Source: Termitidicoccus mucosus | GTDB lineage: Bacteria > Verrucomicrobiota > Verrucomicrobiia > Opitutales > Opitutaceae | Assembly: GCF_038725785.1 (NCBI RefSeq) | Contig: NZ_CP109796.1 | Location: 3,472,001 to 3,536,000 of the forward strand | DNA: 64,000 nucleotides | Direction of reading: 5' to 3' | Shown here: one piece after another, positions 53,201 through 58,900 of the stretch | How positions within the stretch are numbered: position 1 is the first letter of the stretch | Layout: every line of letters starts with the position of its first letter | Translations under genes and position numbers: made by a program | Notes under the pieces: generated by a model | What the model was told of the DNA's origin: nothing | What the model saw: only the letters and a program-made list of their open reading frames with translations | Database searches by the model: none

Positions 53201-53394
53201 ACGGCGCCGTTGTGGCCGGTGAAGGCGAGCTTGCCGGCGCCGCGCTTGATGAGGGGCGTCGTGCCGGTGATGCCGCCCGTGGCGGTGGTGGTGGCAAAGG
53301 CAAGGTCGCCCGCGATATCAACGGTGACGGAACCGGGGGCGACGGGCGCGGGGAAGGCGACGGTGCCAGTGACGGAGGAGTCGTTAAACACCAC
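44245..53394 (-). CDS. Giant surface protein fused to a TonB-dependent receptor (3' part of a frameshifted gene)
   Basis: 3049 residues in one open frame. It continues the frameshifted gene that starts at 55937. Order: autotransporter strand repeats; Ig-like He_PIG repeats (ITSSLTATGTAGIPFSYQIA, LSLNPATGEITGTPPG); more strand repeats; NHL propeller (LYIADTANNAIRALAPDGTV, VADTGNHTIRSLDTATGAV); an Ig-like domain; and a Gly-rich membrane tail GGGHGGGAPALWYLGALALL then AAFRALRRSAARR near 47545-47660. Directly after, with no stop and no start codon, comes a signal-peptide-like stretch (TILLALAFFLSVSQPF), a carboxypeptidase-like domain (GSITGRILNQATGQYLGSAL), TonB plug (NFGELMKNLPGVTIDYDGED) and a 22-strand barrel ending NLGVRANF. 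The barrel should import a polysaccharide fragment. Whether the fusion is translated whole is doubtful. Confidence 0.75.
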   Translation of the reverse strand: MVFNDSSVTGTVAFPAPVAPGSVTVDIAGDLAFATTTATGGITGTTPLIKRGAGKLAFTGHNGAVGAFTGTTTLEAGIMEAYLTNTAPASPTLGPVVFAGGTLTHTRYTGGEANFGTPGWPLHVPKDAEGVFIGNNNSRVLKFTTILTGAGTLKIVADGDRIQFLDAQFAGFTGNLVLSSNTATAVRAFQHRPATVASVLENTTLVLDNTRLEEYAGLAVPTVTIGALASTGTYAQLKSSDKAPGTTYVVGGKNLDTTYGGEFIDASSSAKASLTKIGTGVLTLTGTSPHGGATTVESGTLHLAGAFFGQSPVSIAPGAGFGGNSFVAGDLTLADGATLLVGTFNSTPGVGSGILSGPHVIGAATLGATLNVSTISTGDGDPIFTGTHTYTVLEATEGITGASVITWTGPRVDGEVVFNRTVDKITVTLNVPQPPAITSSLTATGTAGIPFSYQIAATNIPDRYAATGLPEGLSLNPATGEITGTPPGTSDAVGATSVTITASNLGGTATQTLVITIDAPPAPSVAPSITSPLTAAAAVGAPFSYRITALPGLLTGFTAVGLPGGLSLDPATGVISGAVTTVGTSNVTLTATNAVGTGTATLVLNAYEMPVITSPLRVTGTAGQPFSYQIAATGNPSTYAAEGLPDSLAVNPATGLISGTPAAPGASSVAIAAVNPVGSVAAMLTLVIVEPPPADALVWTGAVNGDWDTTTPNWTKNGAPATYTDGARLWFDDAAVTDTVTLVVPDELAATGSVAYIPADLTFNNSVGTLRIVTSASTTISGTASLHMQGSGTVVFPAAVSGWVGLMTLDSGEVLRYQTYNGSVVFNGGTLAVNYTDTAGSVGGESLAYFVDEGESGVIDLRRNRFTMRGRPMGSGTLAINFATTISRADFDLFNPESFNGTLIINGEGGMRIPTAAGNLNWATGYLNTTLVLGKSANLSHTTSSGGNTFVIGALAGSSPDVRLGGGANGYMVTYRVGAKNVDTTFAGSIAGLSNFHKTGTGMMTLTGSLAHTGNTAVYDGGLLLTGRHDGTGAILVGSSAAFGGSAIIAPDITFQDGAGLLLAADPATGELAGPTVGGAVKFEGGALKVRPVIPVGGKITNGVYTALFSDFDFSGRPSLEWSSPDAPGVTGALAYVGENQIRVTVTGGEIPRPVLTSVLVAEAITGQPFSYTLTATGDPVAPTQFSVVGDLPAGLAFDPATGILSGALAAAGEHAVQFRAENTSGAVDGTLRLIVYDTTPPPPAITSEAAIIVQRGRQMSYQITADRPVTGYTASALPPGLVFDAARGRITGTPEQVGATDVPLTASNLGGAGTLSLSLTVTHPRPMLLTTTSTIAVQHEAFSWQPEWNYEPLGYSISGFTESIGGVAANPAAYLSVDSATGLITGACPNVATSGTAPLVIQGTISAWNLSGTTSYSVTITVNPPAPEILSPDHFTTAVGVPFNHTLLASNMYPAYMRTYGVTSIPSGLNVNPRTGEISGAPLVGGVFEVAFVASNITGSGAKLVVITINGASALTTLAGEAGASGADDGPGETARFNSPGAAVVGPDGTLYIADTANNAIRALAPDGTVSTLVTGLSQPAAIVISADGATLYVAEAGAITKVDPSTGALTPLALTGNAPALNTPAGLALDVVTGALYVADTGNHLIRKIDPATGTMTTVGGTGADGYANGVGGTAAFSSPTGLALSSDGACLYIADTGNHAIRSLDTTTGEVTILAGIAGEIGGNDGDTGARFNSPTGLALDAAGVLLVADTGNHTIRSLDTATGAVITFAGNADEPGTADGAVDQSLLDSPRGVAIDAVNGEIYVLDTGNHTVRVLQIGPSILTPPASQSVPLGSTATLTAAATGAPAPTYQWYKDGIVIPGATSATLIIENVQLSDVADYSVMATNPMGTRTASAFLSVSDASPNQPNGGAGGGGGGHGGGAPALWYLGALALLAAFRALRRSAARRHTILLALAFFLSVSQPFSPSVFSQQTGSGSITGRILNQATGQYLGSALVTIEGTSIETTTDSTGSYRLVNVPAGAARVTASYAGLDKKTQTVTVADGIEAAADFNLTAQVYVMEKFVVAGEAEGSARILQEQRMSATQKAIFAADSFGNIVDSNFGELMKNLPGVTIDYDGEDASTMRIRGMDPEATNVTMDGNDVATAGLDGEARIGNGTATESRAFNLKTVALENIESITIDIAPTPDKSAGSMGGAVEITTKSALTQRGRRITFNSGLSLNTAELDFDKTPGGARTPTRKIQPGFGLSYSESFGTKRKIGVALSASFSRNYRYNNEYGLPGRNDWLYTYTPESLLLTGNKVTPDTVGYVSRLQWTEGASQSESRSISLNLDFQPFASKNHTFYLKTSASFVRGIGAYSRYMNVAAGTRGDGSDLDTMVSPNGTTISMSNSVSSPNNRNFAVSGGGKHRFGNFRLDYSANWSRAEVDPDPEKNFRVEYNATGFGLNIFDLSGNGTGRIVQTSHDGLGVITADDPRSYQNIDNYSNLILYQSMRLTTRENRGAKVDLTLPPLAFTVPFTDHSIIVETKIGASYGESSTDTRRFQRRYRMTGGANLPNFGTPSEPALRQFSDPYFKNDWGFDVPVPVWVNPYAIYDYLQATPEAFYTKNEDTSTSGDLYTELRGAKYQEESNQAAYFMFTVRLLRNLVMTTGMRFEDSRQSGWGPSVERWNSEYFATGGKFDTVSPMIQAPDFHPINNPSYIPNPLLGIGFDEKMRLLFTRKYYDNVKPKAPRAFPNLQFRWTPHKNINVRFARTTSIGRPPLGQMMADEEWNDAYRTIDRGNPELKPSTSEKYDVAFEWYPSGRDGGVLTLSLFHQKMKNLIENDLTFLTVTDIPEEATVTDVPENATADDILYREGMPAGLWAITTPRNIGTGSNQGFELAYRQRLGFIHESLRNIELYGVYSYADPVRQVKRHTIDKPSSTVSPDIMLEYLLSPMILETIPTTNIKKHSASLQLRYNGRRWSGKIAGFWVDRYVRRLRTNPFEVTWQNESLRFDLSLSYKISSRWSASFDWRNITAQGDDRKIFDRTGGYFTAGTVVNLGVRANF
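47480..47512. repeat. Low-complexity CTGAAAGG repeat at the fusion point with the TonB receptor
   Basis: On the plus strand the unit ctgaaagg/ctgaggggc/ctgagaaa is repeated about four times. The minus strand reads it as the QPFSPSVFS part of the TonB-receptor signal-like region. Similar fillers are dispersed in verrucomicrobial genomes. Expansion or loss here could have removed a stop and start codon. Confidence 0.5.
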
Positions 53395-55937
53395 GGTGTC
53401 GCCGTTGGTGTAGAGCGCGGGGGCGCCGTCGCGGGTCCAGTTTGCGGTGGCGGTGTCCCAGTCGGGGGTGACGGCACCGTTCCAGACGAGGGCGCCAGCG
53501 GGGGCCGGCTCGACGGCGAAGAGGGTGAGCGCGGCGGTGGCGCGGAGATGACACCGGTGGCGGGGGCGAAGGCGAAGCCGTCGGGCAGCGGCTCGGCGGC
53601 GAAGGACGCGGGGGTGTTGGTGGCGGCGATTTGGTAGGCGAAGGGCAGGCCGACGGTGCCGGTGGCGCGGAGCGGACTGGTGATGGCGGGGGCGAGGGAG
53701 GTGACGGTGAGGTCAAGAGTCTTGGTGTCGGAGCCGGCAGGGTTGGTGGCGGTGAGGGTGCCGGTGAAGGCGCCGATGCCGGTGGGGGTGCCGGAGATGA
53801 CGCCGGTGGCGGCGGCGAGCGAGAGGCCGGAAGGCAGGCCGGTGGCGGCGAAGGTGTTGCCGGGACCGCCCTCGGCGGTGATGGTATAGCTGAAGGCGCC
53901 GCCGACAATGCCCTCGGCGGTGGCAGCGCTGGTGATGACGGGCGGGGCGTAGGCGGTGAGGACGAGGCCGGCGGTGCCGGTGCCGACGGCGTTGGTGGCG
54001 GAAAGGGTGATGGTGGTCGCGCCCCAGGCGGAGGGAGTGCCGGAGACGAGGCCGGTGACGGCGTTGAGAGCGAGGCCGGCGGGCAGCGGCGCGGCGGCGT
54101 AGCCGCTGATGGGGCCGGGGGCGGCGGCGATCTGGTAGGAAAACGGCGCGCCGACGGTGCCGGTGGCGGTTGGTGCGCTGGTGATGGACGGTGCGACAGT
54201 CGGCACGTCCGCCGACTCGATGGTGAGGACGAGGTTCCGGGTGTCGGAGCCGCCGGCGTTGGTGGCGGTGATGGCCACGGTGCTGGTGGCGACGACGGAG
54301 GGCAGGCCGGAGATGACGCCGGTGGTGGTGGCGACGGAGAGGCCGGAGGGAAGTCCGGTGGCGGTGTAGCTGGCCGGATTGTTGGTCGCGACAATCTGGT
54401 AGCTGAACGGGATGCCGGCGGTGCCGGTGGCGGTGAGCGCGCTGGTGATGACAGGCGCGTGCGGTGTGATAGTGGCGGTGATGCTGTCGGTGGTCTGCGC
54501 GAGGGCGACATTGCCGTCCACCGCCGGTCCGGTCCAGGCAAGCACGGGAGCGCCGGCGATGCCGCCAGCGGCGTGGAGCACGGTGATGGTGTGGGTGCCG
54601 GAGGCGAGCGCGGCGCCGGCGGGAGCATGGAGGGAGATGTTGAGCGTGGCACCGAGGGTGGCGGCACCGGCGACCTCGAGGCCGGCGGCGCCGCCGCTTT
54701 CGGAGACGGCGGCGAAAAGGGTGGCACCGTCGGCGACGGTGACGTTGCCGGTGACGCTACCGGAGCCGCCGAGGGAGCCGGTGGCTGCGACAGTGACGGG
54801 GGAGGCGGCGGTGAACGCGCCCGCGAGGTTGAGCGCGCCGGCCTGCACGATGGTGGAGCCGGTGTGCGCGGTGGTGCCGGAGAGGGTGAGGACGCCGGCG
54901 CCGACTTTGGTGAGGGAGGCGGGGTTGGAGGCGCTGCCGTCGGCGAAGTCGCCGGCGTAGGTGGTGTCGAGGTTTTTGCCGCCGATGATATAGTGCGTGC
55001 CGAGGGATTGGTTGAGGGCCTGAAGGCGGGCGAAGGTGCCGGAACTGGAAAGGGCGCCGATGCGCAATTCCTTGAAGTTGGCGGCGTTGGTATTGTATTG
55101 CGCCAAGGTGGCGTTTTCGAGGACGAGGATGATGTTGTCGAAGGAGGAGGCGCGGTTTAAGGGGCGGTTGTTGACGGTGCGGATCGCACCGGTGGAGACA
55201 AAGCGGAGTTCGCCGGTGAAGCCGGACAAATCCGTGTCGAGCAACTCGAAGTAGTAGCTGCTGGCACCGGTGGCGTTGGTGACATCGACGGCGAGGGTGC
55301 CGCCGCCGGTGAGGATGGTCTGGAATTTGAGTTTGCGGGAGGTGTTCGCGACGAACGCGCCTGTCTGTCCGTCGGGCACGTGGAAGGCCTGGTCGGTCAG
55401 GCTGGTCTCGCCGCTGGTGTAGCGGGTGTGGGTGAGGGTGCCGCCGGCGAAGACGATGGGGCCGAGGGAGGGGGCGATGTCGGTGTTGTTGAGGCGCTGA
55501 AGGAGGATGCCGGCCTCGATGGTGGTGGTGCCGGTGTAGGCGGTGCCGTTTTTGCCGGAGAAGGAGAGTGTGCCCCCGCCGCGCTTGGTGAGCGGGGCCG
55601 TGCCGGTGATGGCGGCGGCGGCGGTGGTGGCGAAGACGAGGTCGCGCGAGGTGTCAACGACAATGGAGCCGGGCGCGACATTGGCGGGGAAGGCGATGGT
55701 GCCGGTGACGGAGGTGTCGTCAAAGACGACATCGGCACCGTCGGCGTAGGCGGTGGCGGCACCTTCGCGCGTCCAGTTGTTCTGAGTGGTGGCGTCCCAG
55801 TTGTTGCTCGCACTGCCGGTCCAAATGAGCGGTTGCGCGGCGAGCGGGAGCGCGCCGGACAAGGCGAGGAGAAGCAATGAAACCGCAGCCATAACGGGGC
55901 GCGGCAGCACGGGGGCGGAGGTAGTTTGGTGGTACAT
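52683..55937 (-). CDS. 5' part of the giant autotransporter-repeat/Ig surface protein (frameshifted near 53540)
   Basis: The frame opens MYHQTTSAPVLPRPVMAAVS and has a signal peptide (LLLLALSGALPLAAQP). Then come strand repeats (PLIWTGSASNNWDATTQNNW; GTLSFSGKNGTAYTGTTTIE) and several He_PIG domains (ITSALTATGTAGIPFSYQIV, LSVATTTGVISGLPSV). At FAFAPATGVIS the expected continuation is lost: about residue 800 the reading turns into a Pro/Ser-rich out-of-frame translation that ends at 52683. The correct continuation (AALTLFAVEPAPAGALVWNG) is read in the frame of the downstream ORF, so a deletion of about 25 codons plus a frame change lies between 53536 and 53546. Product from this ORF alone would be truncated, exported but lacking the tail. 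Confidence 0.7.
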   Translation of the reverse strand: MYHQTTSAPVLPRPVMAAVSLLLLALSGALPLAAQPLIWTGSASNNWDATTQNNWTREGAATAYADGADVVFDDTSVTGTIAFPANVAPGSIVVDTSRDLVFATTAAAAITGTAPLTKRGGGTLSFSGKNGTAYTGTTTIEAGILLQRLNNTDIAPSLGPIVFAGGTLTHTRYTSGETSLTDQAFHVPDGQTGAFVANTSRKLKFQTILTGGGTLAVDVTNATGASSYYFELLDTDLSGFTGELRFVSTGAIRTVNNRPLNRASSFDNIILVLENATLAQYNTNAANFKELRIGALSSSGTFARLQALNQSLGTHYIIGGKNLDTTYAGDFADGSASNPASLTKVGAGVLTLSGTTAHTGSTIVQAGALNLAGAFTAASPVTVAATGSLGGSGSVTGNVTVADGATLFAAVSESGGAAGLEVAGAATLGATLNISLHAPAGAALASGTHTITVLHAAGGIAGAPVLAWTGPAVDGNVALAQTTDSITATITPHAPVITSALTATGTAGIPFSYQIVATNNPASYTATGLPSGLSVATTTGVISGLPSVVATSTVAITATNAGGSDTRNLVLTIESADVPTVAPSITSAPTATGTVGAPFSYQIAAAPGPISGYAAAPLPAGLALNAVTGLVSGTPSAWGATTITLSATNAVGTGTAGLVLTAYAPPVITSAATAEGIVGGAFSYTITAEGGPGNTFAATGLPSGLSLAAATGVISGTPTGIGAFTGTLTATNPAGSDTKTLDLTVTSLAPAITSPLRATGTVGLPFAYQIAATNTPASFAAEPLPDGFAFAPATGVISAPPPRSPSSPSSRPPLAPSSGTVPSPPTGTPPPQTGPATAPPRSTPTATPWCLTTPPSLAPSPSPRPSPPVPSPLISRATLPLPPPPPRAASPARRPSSSAAPASSPSPATTAPSAPSPAPPRWRPASWRRISPTPPPPPRPSVPSSSPAAPSPTPATPAARPISAHPAGRSTSPRMPRVSSSVTTTPASSSSPPSSPAPAPSKSSLMATESSSSTPSSLVSPATSFSPPTPPPPSARSSTAPPPSPPSSKTPPSSSTTHASRNTPVSPSPPSPLVPSPAPAPTRN

Positions 55938-55975
55938 GGATGATGTGGATTCAGATTAAAAGCCGGAGGGGTGTT

Positions 55976-58900
55976 TTATGTTAAAACGCGAAGGATGCGA
56001 AGGATGCGAAGAGTGAATATTTTAGACGTCGGCAGACCTGCTTTTTTGCAGACCCCTTTCAGGACGGCGAGCCCCGCGAGGGCGGGCAGATACCAGAAGC
56101 CGGGGGCACCGCCGCCACCCCCTCCTTGGTCGCTGCCCCCGGAAGGGAGAGGTGTGGAGGTGCCGCTGGATGTCGCAGTGACGGCGAGCGTGGCGGGGGT
56201 GGTGGCGAGGGTGCCCATTTCGTTGAAAACGAGCGCGGTGTAGGCGCCGTCGTGCGCCGGGGCTGCGACAGGGATGGTGTAATTGTAATTTGTGGCGCTG
56301 GCGATGGTGTCGCCGTTTTTGCGCCATTCGTAGGCCGGATTGGGCGCGCCGATGGCGAGGACCTCGAAGGTGGCGGTGGCACCGGGGGCGACGGTTTTAT
56401 TTTCGGGGTGCTTCAAAATGCGCGGCCCGTCAAGGAGGACGCGGATGGTGTGATTGCCGGTGTCGGCGATGTAGAGGTCGCCGGTGGCGGCGTCGAAGGC
56501 GAGGCCGGCGGGTGAGCGGAGGCGGGCGGCGGAGCCGAGCCCGTCGGCAGAGCCAGGGTTGCCGGTGAGGCCGGCAACGCTGGTGGTGGCGCTGGTGAAC
56601 GCGTCGATACGGCGGATGGTGTGGCTGGCGGTGTCGGCGATGTAGAGGTTCCCAGCGTCGTCGGCAATCTGGTTGGCGGGTGAGGGAAAGGCGGGGGCCT
56701 GTTCGACGGTGGTGACGGTGCCGTCGGACGCGATTTTGCGGATAACGCGATTGCCGGTGTCGGCGACATAAACGCTGCCGTCGGCGCCGACAACGAGTGC
56801 GTCGGGGAAGTGGAAGCGGGCGGCGGAGGCGGGGCCGTTGGCGACGCCGGGCACGCCGGCTGCACCGGCCAAGGTGACGAGCGCGATGGTGGCGGAGGCG
56901 ACTGGCGGCGGGGCGACGGGGACGAAGGTGACGGCGATCTCGCCGGCCACCGAGGTGTCGAGCCGGCCCGAGGGGTCGCCTGCCCAGACGAGGGTGGCGT
57001 TGTTGGCGAGCGCGCCGGCAGAGACGAAGAGGCGGTAGCGTTGGCTGGCGATGTTTTCAAAAAACGGCGGCGGCACGACGGTGACGGTGCCGGAAAGCGT
57101 GACAGCGCCGGTAATGGCGAGGCCTGAATCGGGCTCGGACGGGAGTTGCCAGCGCGCGCCGTTTTCGAGGGTGAGCGAGCCGCCGAGCGCGCCGGCACCG
57201 CCGATGGTCGCATCGCTTTTCACGGTGACGGCGGTCGCGCCGAGCGCGCCGTCCACGATGAGCGCGCCGGCGATGACGGTGGTCTCTCGGGTGTAAGTGC
57301 TGGTGCCGGTGAGGGTGAGCGCGCCGGGGCCGACTTTTTCAAGGGCGGCGTAGCCGGAGCCGTTGGCGATGGCGCCCGCGAAGACGGTATCGCCGCCCTT
57401 GGCACCGATCTGCCAGCGGAGGGTACGGCCCGAGGTGGGGCCGCCGGAGAGTTCCGAGCCGGGCTCGCCCGAGAGCGCGCCGAGAGGGACGGTGACGCCC
57501 GAGGAAGGAACCGATTTTATATAATACGCGGACGCGCTGGCGGCGAGGTGCAGCATGGCGGCGGGCAGGCCGGCGGCGTTGTTCAAACGGAACTCGCCGC
57601 CGCCGGAGGCTGCGATGATGTTGAGGCGCCCGGCGAAGGCGGACCAGTCGCCGGCGATGTCGGAGCGGACGTAGGGCGTGCGATAATCGAGCGTGCCGGA
57701 GCCGGTGAGCGCGCCGTCGAGCACGCAGCGGCCGTCGGCCTCAAGACGCGCGGCGGCGCCGGCCGGCACATGAACGGGCCACGCGGCGTGCTCGGAGCCG
57801 CGCTTGTCGGACATGGCGAGGGCGCCGCCCTTCAGAGTGACGGTGCCGGAGCCGATGCCGCCACTGTTGGCGATGACGCCGGCAAGGAGCAGGCGACCCT
57901 CCTCGATAACGACACCGCCCTCGTGTGTGTTGGCGGAGGCGAGGGTGAGGAGGCCGGGGCCGGTCTTGTGCAGCGCGCCGGGGCCGGTGAGCGTGCCGGA
58001 GATTTGCAGGTAGTCCGTTGTATTTGAAACATGGATGCACGCGCCGTCCACGCCTAGCGTGAGGCAGCGGTTGGTGTTGGCCGGGGCGTCGAGGCGGAGG
58101 GTGCCGCCGTTGAGCACGAGATTGGCGGCGGCGGAGGAGGACGCGCCGAGCGGACCGGGTTCGCCGGCGTCGCCGATGGCGGTTACGGCGAGCACGCCGC
58201 CGGTGATGGTGGTTGCGCCGGTGTGGGTGTTGGCGGTGGCGAGGGTGAGCGTGCCCGCGCCGGATTTGTTCAACCCGCCCGCGCCGGAAATGAAGCCCGC
58301 ACCGGAGAGCGTATAGTCGGCGGTGCCGGTGACGGTGAGCGCGGCGACGGAAAGCTCGCCGTCGAGGGTGACGGCGGGGTGCGCCGCGCCAGCATCGTCG
58401 AAGATGATGGCGTCGCCGGGGACGAAGACCTCGGCGGCGGCACCCTGCGTCCAGTTGGGCGACGAGGCGATGTCCCAGATGTCGGAATTTGCGCCTCCAA
58501 TCCAAGTGACGGTCGCAGGTGCGCGCAGGGTCGGCACCGTGAGCGTAAGGGCGCCGTCCTGGATGGAGGCGATGAAGGGCGTGCCTTTGGGCGTTTGAAT
58601 GGAAATTTTGGACAGGTCGGCGGTGATGGTTCCGCCGGAGCAGGTGATGAGCGGGTAGTTTCCAGGAGAGAGCGGGGTGCCGGGACTGGCGACGTTGCGG
58701 ACGATGATGGTGGTGAGGTCGGAGAGAGTGACGGCGCCGGTGACGGCGACGCGGTCATTCGCGCCTGCGGGCGTGCCGGCGGTGTCGAGGATGAGCACGG
58801 AGCGGTCGACGGTGGCGAGGCCGGCGTGGAACGCGAGCGTGCCGGTGGCCGATGCCGTGCCGGGTGAGAGCGCGCCGTTTTCGTTGATGGTGACGGACTG

